Source of the DNA: Leptothermofonsia sp049200465 | GTDB lineage: Bacteria; Cyanobacteriota; Cyanobacteriia; Leptolyngbyales; Leptolyngbyaceae | DNA length: 64,000 nt | Direction of reading: 5' to 3' | Assembly (NCBI RefSeq): GCF_049200465.1 | Contig: NZ_CP120836.1 | Coordinates: forward strand, 1,860,001-1,924,000 | In this document: piece by piece, positions 8,792 through 17,779 of the stretch | Layout of the letters: every line of letters starts with the position of its first letter | Numbering within the stretch: the stretch's first letter is position 1 | Notes under the pieces: model-generated | Told to the model about the DNA's origin: nothing | Database searches by the model: none | Seen by the model: the letters and a program-made list of their open reading frames with translations, nothing else | Made by a program: the position numbers and the translations under genes

Positions 8792-8896
8792 GGCAGAATG
8801 AACTTCCCTAATTTGGCAAACCCCATGGTATTACACGCAATGGGTTACTTGGAAGCTAGAGATCCCTGGTTTCTCGATAAGAGGTTGTTTTCACCG

Positions 8897-8944
8897 AAAA
8901 AATTCCCCCCGTTTGTGCCACTGTAAAGACAGAAACGGAGGGAA
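8897..8944 (-). terminator. Rho-independent terminator of the BON-domain gene
   Basis: 12-bp stem (8903-8914 with 8933-8944, one G-T pair) followed on the minus strand by six T. It lies 27 bases after the stop of the gene at 8971-9315. Confidence 0.85.
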
Positions 8945-8970
8945 TTGGAGAGGGGTAAACCTGATGAAAA

Positions 8971-9315
8971 CTATTTGCCAACCGTGACCTGATCGGTGGT
9001 CACATCAGTGGCACCGTTTACTCCCCTGGCAACCGATACCATCTTGTCCAAAATACCCTGAGTGGGAACTTTGCCCTTTAATACAACAGTGGTGCCTAAT
9101 TGGGCAACCCACAGGGTATCAATGTCATCCAGTTCGGGATCCTGGTCAAATGCAAGGGCAACCCGCTTTGCAAGGCCGCTCTCGTCGTATTCTCCATTAA
9201 GCCCGACCCGTTCGGGAGGGATTGCCTCACCCGAAGCAGCAGCGGGAGCTGGCGAAGGATTCACCTGAGCATTTTGAGGCTTTTCCATGCCAAACAGTCT
9301 TTGTAGCCAACCCAT
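8971..9315 (-). CDS. Small BON-domain protein
   Basis: This 114-residue protein has an N-terminal MGWLQRLFGME segment, a Pro/Ala-rich linker, and then a BON-like domain (about residues 45-112) with alternating helix and strand: ALAFDQDPELDDIDTLWV, then VVLKGKVPTQGILDKM. BON domains bind lipid or protein surfaces; no signal peptide is visible, so it is likely cytoplasmic or peripheral. GGAG lies 9 bases before the ATG, and a clear terminator follows. Similar small BON proteins are common in cyanobacteria, but the role here is unknown. Confidence 0.8.
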   Translation of the reverse strand: MGWLQRLFGMEKPQNAQVNPSPAPAAASGEAIPPERVGLNGEYDESGLAKRVALAFDQDPELDDIDTLWVAQLGTTVVLKGKVPTQGILDKMVSVARGVNGATDVTTDQVTVGK

Positions 9316-9755
9316 GATTTTTTCTCCAGTAAATCGCTTCTAACTGAAAGTCTCGTCTAATCAGCTAACTATGTCTAATCAGCTAACTATTTTGATCTGC
9401 CCGCGAGATAATTTGAGCCGCCTGGAAGGGGAATTTTGCTGAGACAAACCAAACAATAGAAACAATACAAGGGACGAGAGAAAATGCCAGTAAAGAAAAT
9501 CTTAAAGTGGTACCGATTTGACCACCTCCCCTCATCCCGTGCCTTAAGAGCAAGTTGGCACATGGGTGACTGTCAAACGTGATACTATCCGTTGTGCGAT
9601 CGCGTTACCATTATCCGTTTCCGTTGGGTTTGGGTTGGGTGCTTCTCACCATGACTCGGAGACTTGCGTCGCTCCATCAGAATGCGGGAAACTGTCGCTA
9701 GTCCGATTTTTCGGATTGATCTCTGCCATCCTTCCTACTCTCCTGGTTTGCATTC
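9316..9755. other. 440-bp intergenic region between two divergent genes
   Basis: This divergent region should contain the promoters of both the BON gene and pyk. One 14-base phrase 'aatcagctaactat' is repeated (9359-9372 and 9376-9389). A frame at 9566-9847 is open but overlaps pyk and looks non-coding. Confidence 0.5.
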
Positions 9756-11540
9756 ATGCAGTTACAGAATTCTCAACGTCGAACCAAGATTGTGGCTACA
9801 ATCGGTCCCGCCACCAGCAGCCCGGATGTTTTGCGTGCCCTGATTGAGGCCGGAGCAACAACGTTTCGCCTCAACTTTTCCCACGGTACCCATGACGATC
9901 ATCAGCGGAGCATTCGCTTGATTCGGCAAACCTCCTTTGAGCTAAACCAGCCAGTTGGTATTCTGCAAGACCTGCAGGGACCCAAAATTCGCCTGGGACG
10001 GTTTGAGAATGGTTCGATTGTGTTGAAGAAGGGCGATCGCTTCATCCTTACCAGCAAGCCTGTCACGGGTACCCAGGAAATCAGTTCTATCACCTACGAA
10101 TATCTGGCGGATGAAGTTCCCGAAGGGGCAACCATTCTGCTGGATGACGGCAAGGTTGAAATGTTGGTCGAGAAGGTTGACCGGGCAGCCGGAGAGTTAC
10201 ACTGTCGTACCGTTGTGGGCGGAACTCTTTCTAATAACAAGGGCGTTAACTTTCCAGGCGTTTATTTGTCTATCAAAGCTCTGACAGATAAGGATAAAAA
10301 AGACCTGATGTTCGGTCTGGATCAGGGAGTAGACTGGGTTGCCCTCAGCTTTGTCCGCAATCCGCAGGACGTATTAGAGATTAAGGAGTTGATTTCGAGC
10401 GCGGGTAAAAATGTGCCTGTGATTGTCAAGATTGAGAAGCACGAGGCGATCGAAGAGATGGAAGCTATCCTCTCAATCAGCGATGGGGTGATGGTGGCGC
10501 GGGGCGACCTGGGAGTAGAACTTCCGGCTGAGGATGTGCCAATCCTGCAAAAACGGTTGATTGCCACCGCAAACCGCATGGGGATTCCCGTCATCACTGC
10601 CACCCAGATGCTAGACAGCATGGTAAATAGCCCCCGCCCCACCCGTGCTGAAATTTCTGATGTTGCCAATGCCATTCTGGATGGTACCGATGCAGTCATG
10701 CTTTCAAACGAAACGGCGGTGGGCAAGTACCCGGTTGAAGCTGTAGCCACAATGGCCACGATCGCAGTCCGAATTGAAAAGGAAGAGGCCAACCGGGCCA
10801 GCGAAGATAGCGGGCGTTCTATTCCCAACGCTATCAGTTGTGCGGTGCGACAGATCGCTGAACAACTGGATGCCGCCGCCATCATGACGCTGACCAAAAC
10901 AGGTGCAACCGCCCGCAATGTCTCCAAATTCCGTCCTAAAAAGCCAATCCTGGCCGTGACTCCCCATGTGGATGTGGCACGACAACTTCAACTTGTCTGG
11001 GGTGTCAAGCCGCTGCTTGTACTCGACCTGCCCTCTACTGGCCAAACCTTTCAGGCTGCCATTAGCGTAGCCCAGGAAAACTATCTGCTGAAGGAAGGGG
11101 ATCTGGTTGTAATGACGGCGGGAACCCTCCAGGGGGTTTCTGGCTCCACTAATCTGATCAAGGTTGAAGTGGTGACGGCTGTGCGCGGCAAAGGCGTTGG
11201 AATTGGTCAGGGTTCCGTCAGTGGTCGCGCCAGGGTAATTCGCAACAGTGCGGAAACAACCCATTTCAACCCTGGTGAAATCCTGGTGGCACGGGATACC
11301 AAAGCTGAATTTGTGGATGCCATTAAAAAAGCTGCTGGCATTATTACCGAAGACGGTAGCCTCAAAAGCCACTCAGCCGTCATTAGCCAGCAGTTGCGCG
11401 TCCCTGCCATTATTGGTGTCAAGAATGCCACTTCTCTAATTCGAGATGGAGAAATTATCACGCTGGATATTCAACGCGGAGTAATTTACTCCGGAGCGGC
11501 AACCTCTTCTACCCAAATGACCGCAGCATTGCCAGTTTGA
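9756..11540 (+). CDS. pyk: Pyruvate kinase
   Basis: Pyruvate kinase converts phosphoenolpyruvate and ADP to pyruvate and ATP. The 594-residue protein begins RRTKIVATIGPATSS and contains the catalytic-lysine motif VIVKIEKHEAIEEM, the MVARGDLGVELP motif and ITATQMLDSM. After the normal C domain it has the extra 100-residue PEP-utilising/phosphohistidine-type domain (GRARVIRN...ILVARDTKAEF...TEDGSLKSHSAVISQQ), common in cyanobacterial and Bacillus enzymes, which explains the length. The ATG at 9756 has no strong ribosome site but agrees with the family. Confidence 0.97.
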   Translation: MQLQNSQRRTKIVATIGPATSSPDVLRALIEAGATTFRLNFSHGTHDDHQRSIRLIRQTSFELNQPVGILQDLQGPKIRLGRFENGSIVLKKGDRFILTSKPVTGTQEISSITYEYLADEVPEGATILLDDGKVEMLVEKVDRAAGELHCRTVVGGTLSNNKGVNFPGVYLSIKALTDKDKKDLMFGLDQGVDWVALSFVRNPQDVLEIKELISSAGKNVPVIVKIEKHEAIEEMEAILSISDGVMVARGDLGVELPAEDVPILQKRLIATANRMGIPVITATQMLDSMVNSPRPTRAEISDVANAILDGTDAVMLSNETAVGKYPVEAVATMATIAVRIEKEEANRASEDSGRSIPNAISCAVRQIAEQLDAAAIMTLTKTGATARNVSKFRPKKPILAVTPHVDVARQLQLVWGVKPLLVLDLPSTGQTFQAAISVAQENYLLKEGDLVVMTAGTLQGVSGSTNLIKVEVVTAVRGKGVGIGQGSVSGRARVIRNSAETTHFNPGEILVARDTKAEFVDAIKKAAGIITEDGSLKSHSAVISQQLRVPAIIGVKNATSLIRDGEIITLDIQRGVIYSGAATSSTQMTAALPV

Positions 11541-11616
11541 AGAGCAGGCTGTGCGATCGCTTTTCTCGAAGGGGTGATGGAAGAACCCTGGTAAACAAAG
11601 TCAGGACCACAAATTC

Positions 11617-12684
11617 TCAAGCTTCTATCCTGGCTTCTGGCAAAATCAACATCGCATCCCCAAAAGAGTAGAAACGGTATCCTTCGGCGATCGCCACCTG
11701 ATACAAATCCAGCAATCGTTGACGACCTATCAGCGCACTCACCAGCATCAATAGGCTGGACTTAGGCAAATGAAAATTGGTAATTAAACCGTCAATCACG
11801 CGCCATTGATAACCAGGGTAAATAAACAAATCCGTCTTACCGCGAAAGGGCCGAAGCACTCCAGATTGGGCAGCGGCTTCCAGCGATCGCACCACTGTCG
11901 TTCCCACTGCAATGATCCTTCCCCCTCTGGCCTTCGTCCGACGAATCTCTTCAACCGTCTGTTTCGGCACCTCTAACCATTCCGCATGCATCCGGTGAGC
12001 CGTGATTTCCTTTGCTTCCACCGGACGGAACGTACCAACCCCCACATGCAACGTCACAAATACCTGGTGAATCCCCCGTTCCTTTAATTGTTGCAACAAT
12101 TCTGGAGTAAAGTGCAACCCTGCCGTCGGTGCAGCCACTGCCCCCGGACAGGCCGCATAAACCGTCTGATACTGACCTGGGTCGGCAGTGGTGTCTGTAA
12201 TGTAGGGTGGCAATGGCACCTGCCCCAGGCGTTCAATCATCGCTTCCAGCGTCTCATCTGGCGGCACTTCAAACTGCAAAACTCGTCCTCCTGTCTTAGC
12301 ATCCGTTGTCAGCACAGTTGCACTTCCCGCTTCTCCATTCCCTTGCCTGCCAAACAAGATCCGTACTCCCGGCTTTAACCGCCGCCCCGGTTTGACCAGT
12401 GCCAACCAGCAGTTTGTTTCCGGCTGGGGCTCCAGCAACAGAATTTCCACCCGCAGCCCACTGGGTTTATAACCGTATAGTCGCGCTGGAATCACCCGTG
12501 TATTGTTGAGAATCAGTAAATCCCCCGATCGCAGCAGATTCGGTAAATCCCGAAAGACGGCATGGGTGTATTGGACAGAATTCTTTACCACCAATAACCG
12601 GGAGCTGTCTCTTGGGGTGGCAGGTGTTTGGGCAATCTGCTCGGCTGGAAGAACGTAATCGTAAGCAGCCAGAAATTGATCCAT
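11617..12684 (-). CDS. queA: S-adenosylmethionine:tRNA ribosyltransferase-isomerase
   Basis: QueA transfers the ribosyl part of SAM to preQ1 in tRNA, making epoxyqueuosine. The family signatures are present: DYVLPAEQIAQTPATPRDSSRLLV, LLILNNTRVIPARLYG, PTAGLHFTPELL and TNFHLPKSSLLMLV. The longest frame begins at 12759, but family members start near MDxFLAAYDY, so the ATG at 12684 is chosen; no strong ribosome site separates the two. The 12-residue C-terminal LILPEARIEA is normal. It is convergent with pyk. Confidence 0.95.
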   Translation of the reverse strand: MDQFLAAYDYVLPAEQIAQTPATPRDSSRLLVVKNSVQYTHAVFRDLPNLLRSGDLLILNNTRVIPARLYGYKPSGLRVEILLLEPQPETNCWLALVKPGRRLKPGVRILFGRQGNGEAGSATVLTTDAKTGGRVLQFEVPPDETLEAMIERLGQVPLPPYITDTTADPGQYQTVYAACPGAVAAPTAGLHFTPELLQQLKERGIHQVFVTLHVGVGTFRPVEAKEITAHRMHAEWLEVPKQTVEEIRRTKARGGRIIAVGTTVVRSLEAAAQSGVLRPFRGKTDLFIYPGYQWRVIDGLITNFHLPKSSLLMLVSALIGRQRLLDLYQVAIAEGYRFYSFGDAMLILPEARIEA

Positions 12685-12846
12685 CTTTACGGCTTTACAG
12701 GGAATTTCTTTACAGGATGAGAGGTTTTCGGAAAAACACACTTGGGGGAAAACCCTCATCAGAACGGGGGCTTTTCCCCTGGTAACAGCCTGGTTATTAG
12801 AGAACCATAAAGGTATATGCCCTTCATTGGGTCAGGAGGATTGCTC

Positions 12847-13236
12847 ATGGATTACCTCTACTATCTTGCTAACGCTAGCCTCACCTTGAGGGTTGTTGAA
12901 TACCTGCATACCTCCAAACAACTTCCGGTTTCATTCTTGACGGTCATTCACCAGATTGACGGTTGGATTGTTCGGGTAAAGATGAGCCGCTATCTGGAAC
13001 CCCATCAACACGGTGATTTCCAGGCATTTATGAACGAACTGGGTGTCCCCTTCGAACCCAACATTCGGGTGCAAATGGCCCTTTGGGGCCTGGAAACGGG
13101 GCAGTCTCCCATTGATGTGATGCATCGTTATCAGGTGGCTATCGTATCTCATGGACAGCCAGACCGGGAAGAAATTGAAGAGTTCCGCAAGCAGTTTGTT
13201 CAAGGTTTAGGCTACTGTCCCGAAACGCTGGCCTAG
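12847..13236 (+). CDS. Conserved protein of unknown function (129 aa)
   Basis: No family is recognised. An excellent AGGAGGA sits 6 bases before the ATG at 12847, so the longer frame from 12817 is rejected. The protein begins MDYLYYLANASLTLRVVEYL and is soluble, mixed alpha/beta, with a central YLEPHQHGDFQAFM segment and a charged C-terminal helix (REEIEEFRKQFVQGL). No signal peptide or metal motif is seen. It stands alone between queA and the YraN gene. Confidence 0.75.
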   Translation: MDYLYYLANASLTLRVVEYLHTSKQLPVSFLTVIHQIDGWIVRVKMSRYLEPHQHGDFQAFMNELGVPFEPNIRVQMALWGLETGQSPIDVMHRYQVAIVSHGQPDREEIEEFRKQFVQGLGYCPETLA

Positions 13237-13269
13237 AAGAATGTTTCCCATTCCTTATTTACTCCTTAT

Positions 13270-13776
13270 TTACAAGGTAAAGGCTGACGGAATGTAGTCC
13301 TGCAAAATCAGGTGATAGTTTGCCGTGACGAGAGCAGCCTCTCTCTTCCCAGAAACATCTGTTTTAGCAGGATAACAGGTCACTAACGCCACATCAAACC
13401 GACAGGGGAGTTCTGCCAGATGCGGATGGTCAGCTAAAAATAGTTGAGCCGCTTTCCAAAGCTTTGCCTGCTTCCGGCAAGTAAGGGCCAGTACTCCATC
13501 GGCATCCCAATTTCCTTGACTTCGAGTTTTGACCTCAACAAAAGCAATAGAAAGACAACAGGCCGGGTTAGCTGGGTCAATCTGGGCAATGACGAGATCC
13601 AGTTCTCCCCAACGGCAGTGCCAGCGTCGCTCCAAAAGCCGCCATCCATGTTCCTGTAGCCACTGGGCAACCAACTCCTCACCCAGAGCGCCCAAGTCGG
13701 GAGATTTTGAACGCTGGATGATTCTACTGGAACCAGTTTGGGGATGGGGAGGTTTTGAATTGGGCTTTTGCGGCAT
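13270..13776 (-). CDS. YraN/UPF0102 family predicted endonuclease
   Basis: The protein has the UPF0102 endonuclease-like core: GALGEELVAQWLQEHGW, RRWHCRWGELDLV and AFVEVKTRSQGNW, which supply the Glu, Asp and ExK residues of the PD-(D/E)XK-like site. The N-terminus has a 25-residue Pro/Ser-rich extension. A TTG at 13794 would lengthen it by six residues; the ATG at 13776 is preferred. Substrate and role are unknown for the family in cyanobacteria; links to DNA recombination or uptake have been suggested elsewhere. Confidence 0.88.
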   Translation of the reverse strand: MPQKPNSKPPHPQTGSSRIIQRSKSPDLGALGEELVAQWLQEHGWRLLERRWHCRWGELDLVIAQIDPANPACCLSIAFVEVKTRSQGNWDADGVLALTCRKQAKLWKAAQLFLADHPHLAELPCRFDVALVTCYPAKTDVSGKREAALVTANYHLILQDYIPSAFTL

Positions 13777-13940
13777 GGCTTCAGGGTTCCCCAACTGTTT
13801 CAGTTTGGGTCTTTCCGGGAAGAAGGGGAGCGGGTTCGGGTAGTATCAGAATGATACCAACTTTGCTCCAGGCTTTCTTGGCGGACTGGGAGAAGAGGGG
13901 CGTCAGCTACTCTTTCATCCAAACAAAAGCCCTGGGATAG

Positions 13941-13992
13941 TGATTTTGTTTTGGTGGTAAGCTTCGCTTATTATCAAACTCCCAGGAGAGCT
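13941..13992 (+). repeat. Short dispersed repeat, family G
   Basis: Contains GATTTTGTTTT, a TAAGCTTCGCTTA near-palindrome and ATCAAACTCCCAGGAGAGC; a diverged copy is at 61990-62040 and a weaker one near 2477-2520. Confidence 0.45.
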
Positions 13993-14039
13993 TTACTCGA
14001 TTGTTTGTTCGAGTTGAAGTCGGCTTAGCATTAGCTTGG

Positions 14040-14151
14040 TAAGTAGCTGGGCGCAATTAAATTAAGGATAATTTCGGGGTGGAGGGGGTGAACCACCCTG
14101 CCTGGGGGCGCAGCCCCCACTCCCCTTAAATTAATTGTGGCTACCTACTTA
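14040..14151 (+). repeat. MITE-like element, family A (subfamily A3)
   Basis: Terminal inverted repeats TAAGTAGCTGGGCGCAATTA and its near-complement ending GGCTACCTACTTA flank a core with the GGGGGCGCAGCCCCC hairpin. It lies in the 430-base gap before the pentapeptide gene. Confidence 0.75.
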
Positions 14152-14207
14152 GCTGATTGGATTATGTTGACGGTTGTGTGTGAATGTAATGAATAGCAGA
14201 CCGATGG

Positions 14208-14753
14208 GTGACACCCGTCTTTAGGAGTAGTAATCAATTTGTCGCCTTACTGAAGTTGTTGCGCAAGCAGATGATTATCCTCTTTTGTACTCTTTTATGG
14301 AGTGGTGTCTTTTGGGCTGTCGGGTTGGCGGGTTTCGCCCCTGCGTTTGCAGATGACTACAATAGTGGGTTTCTGGTGGGTGCAGACTTCTCTGAGAGAG
14401 TACTGACGGATTCCAGTTTCACAAGAGCCAACCTGCGCGGCACCAATTTTAAGAATGCCGACCTGCGGGGAGTCAGCTTCTTTGGTGCCAATTTGGAAGG
14501 GGCAAATCTGGAGGGTGCGAATTTGAGCAGTGCCACATTGGATACAGCCCGGCTGACAGCAGCAAACCTGAAAAATGCTGTTTTAGAAGGGGCCTTTGCC
14601 TTTAACGCAAAATTTGATGGTGTCATTATCGATGGAGCCGATTTCACCAATGTTGAGGTACGGCAAGATACTCAAATGTTGCTGTGTAAGGCAGCAAGGG
14701 GTACCAACCCTGTAACGCAGCGAAACACACGAGATACACTGAATTGTCCATAG
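14208..14753 (+). CDS. Secreted/lumenal pentapeptide-repeat protein
   Basis: A hydrophobic signal segment (MIILFCTLLWSGVFWAVGLA, ending near FAPAFA|DDY) precedes about 15 pentapeptide units of A(N/D)LxG type, which form a right-handed quadrilateral beta helix. The C-terminus has two Cys (LLCKAARGTNPV and TLNCP) that could form a disulfide. Cyanobacteria have thylakoid-lumen pentapeptide proteins of similar design; their function is unknown. The annotated start is GTG at 14208; TTG at 14256 or ATG at 14271 also fit the signal peptide. Confidence 0.85.
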   Translation: MTPVFRSSNQFVALLKLLRKQMIILFCTLLWSGVFWAVGLAGFAPAFADDYNSGFLVGADFSERVLTDSSFTRANLRGTNFKNADLRGVSFFGANLEGANLEGANLSSATLDTARLTAANLKNAVLEGAFAFNAKFDGVIIDGADFTNVEVRQDTQMLLCKAARGTNPVTQRNTRDTLNCP

Positions 14754-14827
14754 CAGAGGTTGCTGAAAGCAAGATGATTTAAGCTCGGGTTGCCTGTATC
14801 CAGAACTTTTTGCATCTCAAGAATCAG

Positions 14828-14952
14828 CTAAGGATCATGGATTTAATAACACCGCGTTCTTTGAGTGAACTGACCTCTCCCCCTTCCCCTCTCCGAAATC
14901 GGAGAGGGGAAGGGGGAGAGGTTTTCGGAGTTATTTAACTCTTATTCCTAAG
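14828..14952 (+). repeat. MITE-like palindromic element, family C (125 bp)
   Basis: 27-bp imperfect terminal inverted repeats (CTAAGGATCATGG...ATTCCTAAG, 19 of 27 matching) surround a large internal palindrome (CCTCTCCCCCTTCCCC / GGGGAAGGGGGAGAGG). The inverted second copy is at 36076-36193. Confidence 0.85.
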
Positions 14953-15062
14953 TAGCTATAGCGATCCTGCTTGAAATTTGAACGGGGTGCAGGGGTTAAA
15001 CTCCTGCATGGGGGCGCAGCTCCCACTCCCCCCTTTTACAATTAATTATGGCTACCTACTTA
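14949..15062 (+). repeat. MITE-like element, family A (subfamily A3)
   Basis: Left end TAAGTAGCTATAGCGATCC shares four bases with the family C element; right end GGCTACCTACTTA matches that of 14040-14151. The left interior matches 2355-2457. Confidence 0.75.
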
Positions 15063-15180
15063 TATAGCAGCGGTAGTCATTATGGTTAGGACGGGGTGCA
15101 GGGGTTCCACCCCTGGCTAGGGGCGAAGCCCCCACTTCCTCTCTAATGCCAATGTCCTAACGCACCTGCGTAGAGCTATA
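15063..15180 (+). repeat. MITE-like element, family A (subfamily A1)
   Basis: 118 bp, TATAGCAGCGGTAGTCATTA...CCTGCGTAGAGCTATA. Its core has GGGGTTCCACCCC and GGGGCGAAGCCCC hairpins. An inverted copy follows aroK at 15776-15890. Confidence 0.9.
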
Positions 15181-15218
15181 CCTGATAAAAAGGAATTTAT
15201 GGTGATGGGGTACAACGG

Positions 15219-15770
15219 GTGAGTGATTGGTTGAAGGGTGTAAATCTTTACCTCATTGGCATGATGGGGGCCGGAAAAACAACGGTGGGGCAATTGCTAG
15301 CTGAGCAATTAAACTATCGTTTTTTTGATACCGATGAGGTGGTTGAACGAGTTGCGGGGCGATCGATTAACGAGATTTTTACGGAATTGGGGGAAGCGGC
15401 CTTTCGGACTCTGGAAAGTCAGGTGTTAGCGGAATTATCGGCTTATACCCGATTGGCGATCGCAACCGGAGGCGGAATTGTCCTCAAACGAGAAAATTGG
15501 GGCTATTTGCGGCATGGAATTGTAGTCTGGTTGGATGTCCCCGTTGAGCATCTCCAGGCACGGCTTAAAGGAGACACTTCCCGTCCCCTGTTGCAAGAAG
15601 CTGACCCCGCTGCTCGCCTCCAGACCCTACTCGATCAACGTCAACCGCTCTATGCTCAAGCAGACGTTAGAGTAATTCATCACTCCGGCGAAGCGCCTGA
15701 ACAGGTTGCTGCACGAGTTCTTGATCAAATTCGGCTGGCCATTAAACCAGAGCGAACTGAATTGAATTAA
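15219..15770 (+). CDS. aroK: Shikimate kinase
   Basis: This enzyme phosphorylates shikimate at the 3-hydroxyl in aromatic amino acid synthesis. The 183-residue protein has the P-loop GMMGAGKTTVG, the substrate motif FDTDE, the GGG motif in ATGGGIVL and the lid region around RPLLQ. The start is GTG; no in-frame ATG exists upstream before the repeat. The gene is bracketed by inverted copies of one MITE subfamily (15063-15180 and 15776-15890). Confidence 0.95.
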   Translation: MSDWLKGVNLYLIGMMGAGKTTVGQLLAEQLNYRFFDTDEVVERVAGRSINEIFTELGEAAFRTLESQVLAELSAYTRLAIATGGGIVLKRENWGYLRHGIVVWLDVPVEHLQARLKGDTSRPLLQEADPAARLQTLLDQRQPLYAQADVRVIHHSGEAPEQVAARVLDQIRLAIKPERTELN

Positions 15771-15775
15771 GCAGT

Positions 15776-15890
15776 TATAACTCTACGCGGGTGCGTTAGG
15801 ACATTGGCATTAGAGAGGGAGTGGGGGCTTCGCCCCCAGCCAGGGGTGGAACCCCTGCACCCCGTCCTAACCATAATGACTACCGCTATA
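15776..15890 (-). repeat. MITE-like element, family A (subfamily A1)
   Basis: Inverted, nearly identical copy of 15063-15180, starting 5 bases after the aroK stop codon. Confidence 0.9.
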
Positions 15891-15921
15891 ATGGTGAATA
15901 AATGGTGAATAAACTCAACTG

Positions 15922-15987
15922 TAGCGATCCTATTTGGATTCCTTTCTCACAAAGCCTCTCAGTCTCACGGCTGATTTAGGACTGCTA
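15922..15987 (+). repeat. MITE-like element, family B (66 bp, internally deleted)
   Basis: Both termini (TAGCGATCC and GGACTGCTA) are kept, but 23 bp covering one hairpin arm are missing relative to the 89-bp copies. It encodes the last residues of the gene on the minus strand. Confidence 0.8.
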
Positions 15988-17770
15988 TACATCGGTACAT
16001 TTGATACGGAACGCCAAGGCGGTGATAGTTACCTGGGTCAAGTTTGCAAGTTGCCTGAGTTCCTGGTTGATTAGTGGCTAAGGATAGTTGAGATGGGTAG
16101 TCGACTCGGCGTAAACCTGGAGCAACCAACCAAAAGTTCAGGGGAAAGAGGAGTGGGTGGTTGAGTTCAGGAAGGGTTTGCCAGATACGCTCATAGCCCT
16201 GCGATCGCGCCAGAAAGGCAAAGTAAGTCTCATTTGGGTGGGTAGCCTGATTCCATGCTTCATGGTTCAACGCCAACCCAAAGCTAAGCCCCAATGCAAT
16301 ATCCTGAAAATCCATGTAGGCAAGACTTACAAGCAGAGGTTTTGCGGATTCTACCAGCATATTTTGGGCAACCCGATCTGGCTGGTAAGGCTTCTGAAAC
16401 CCCTGATTCGAAACAACTAATGCGCTACTCAACATCCCAACCAGCAACAACCAGGCAACAACTTTCGTCCCTTTTCTTTCAGCTTTCAACCTCCGCTGAA
16501 CGGGTCTTGAAGCACTGATAAAATCTCCTATCGCTGCTTCTAAGATTTGTGTTCCCACAGTTGTTTGACTCAGGCTGGCTCCTAAAAGGGCACATACGGC
16601 AGGAAAGTAAATAAAGTTGTAACGGGGAACCTGAGTAATGTCCTTGTTGAGAAGATAAACAATGACCAGAAACTCTAGTAGCACCAGCAAAGTAAAAACG
16701 ACCAGCATCCGAGTTGCCAAATGAGTTTCGCGTGCGCTCCAAAGTTGCCAAAATTTAGGGAATACTTTCCACCCAAACCATCCTGTAAACAGCAGCATCC
16801 CTCCAACAGAAATGGCTGCAATCCAGATGGATTCACTTTCTGCTGGCAGGGCAATGACCATGACGATCCAGCCCAGGGGAAGTTGATAGAGAGGAGCAAT
16901 AGCATCCAGCCAGTTCGATTGGGGAGTGTTTAACCAATCGGTTTCGGGGCGGGTCAGATGGTTGACCAGGGTGGGCAACCAGGGAAGGTAGGTGAGGCTG
17001 GTGCCAATGATGGCAAGGGTAATGACCCCCAGCGATCGCCGCAGGTGAAGATTCGAGGGCAGGGGATGGAGAGTTGGCAGGTATTTCAGGCTCAGGAAGT
17101 TAATTATCAGGGTTGCCGCCTGGGCAAAAAATGCTAGCAGAAAGAAGTAGTGGACATAAAAGCCAAGGCTATTAACCAATACCCAACCAAGCCAGATAGG
17201 GGGACGAAAGCGTTGATGGTAAAGATCACGATGAAGCTGATACAAACCCAGCAATGCCAGCGTTATCAGAAGCATGGGCAGGGTGTAGTGGCGGGCTTCC
17301 TGGGAGAGATAAACCGCGAAGGGGGAAACCGCCATTAATGCTGCACCCAGGAGACCCGCGGCAGGCGAAAAAGCAACTCGGTTGAGTTGGTAGAGTGCTG
17401 CGATCGCCACCACTCCCACCAGAGCTGGCATTGCCCTTAATTTCCATACCCAGGACTGATCCAATCCCTGAATCCAGGCCATCCAACTGTGCATCCAGCA
17501 AAAGAACAGGGGCGGGTGAACCGATTGAGTCGATACCGTCTGCACAATTTGAGAGCAGGAGGTAGCCGGATTCAACGTAAATATGTGTTCCAGTTCGGAT
17601 ACTGGAACTACCCTGTCAAGCGGCACATCATCAAAACTGCGACCCAAACTGAACAGGGCCGTCAATACCTCATCTGCCCAGACTGGTTTGGAATCCAGAT
17701 GCCAGAACCGCAGTGCTGCTCCCCCAAGGAGAATAAGCACCAGGAGCAAATGGTGCCGGGAAACCTTCAT
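15965..17770 (-). CDS. GT39-like polytopic glycosyltransferase
   Basis: This protein of about 600 residues has roughly 11 hydrophobic segments and an early acidic motif (WADEVLTALFSLG) in the first loop, as in GT39/ArnT-type enzymes that move sugars from lipid-phosphate donors at the outer face of the membrane. A periplasm-facing C-terminal domain follows the last membrane helix. Acceptor and donor are unknown. The last nine codons (RCIAVLNQP) are encoded by a family B repeat, so the native C-terminus has been replaced or overrun. ATG at 17770 is preferred over TTG at 17773. It lies nine bases downstream of the transglutaminase-fold gene. Confidence 0.8.
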   Translation of the reverse strand: MKVSRHHLLLVLILLGGAALRFWHLDSKPVWADEVLTALFSLGRSFDDVPLDRVVPVSELEHIFTLNPATSCSQIVQTVSTQSVHPPLFFCWMHSWMAWIQGLDQSWVWKLRAMPALVGVVAIAALYQLNRVAFSPAAGLLGAALMAVSPFAVYLSQEARHYTLPMLLITLALLGLYQLHRDLYHQRFRPPIWLGWVLVNSLGFYVHYFFLLAFFAQAATLIINFLSLKYLPTLHPLPSNLHLRRSLGVITLAIIGTSLTYLPWLPTLVNHLTRPETDWLNTPQSNWLDAIAPLYQLPLGWIVMVIALPAESESIWIAAISVGGMLLFTGWFGWKVFPKFWQLWSARETHLATRMLVVFTLLVLLEFLVIVYLLNKDITQVPRYNFIYFPAVCALLGASLSQTTVGTQILEAAIGDFISASRPVQRRLKAERKGTKVVAWLLLVGMLSSALVVSNQGFQKPYQPDRVAQNMLVESAKPLLVSLAYMDFQDIALGLSFGLALNHEAWNQATHPNETYFAFLARSQGYERIWQTLPELNHPLLFPLNFWLVAPGLRRVDYPSQLSLATNQPGTQATCKLDPGNYHRLGVPYQMYRCIAVLNQP

Positions 17771-17779
17771 CAATGATGC

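Noticed and set aside
9566..9847. 93-codon frame upstream of and into pyk
   Set aside because: It overlaps the first 31 codons of pyk in another frame, with no domain or ribosome site.
15063..15890. aroK bracketed by repeats as a true composite transposon
   Set aside because: No transposase lies inside and the two copies are not complete insertion sequences; kept only as a finding about possible inversion.
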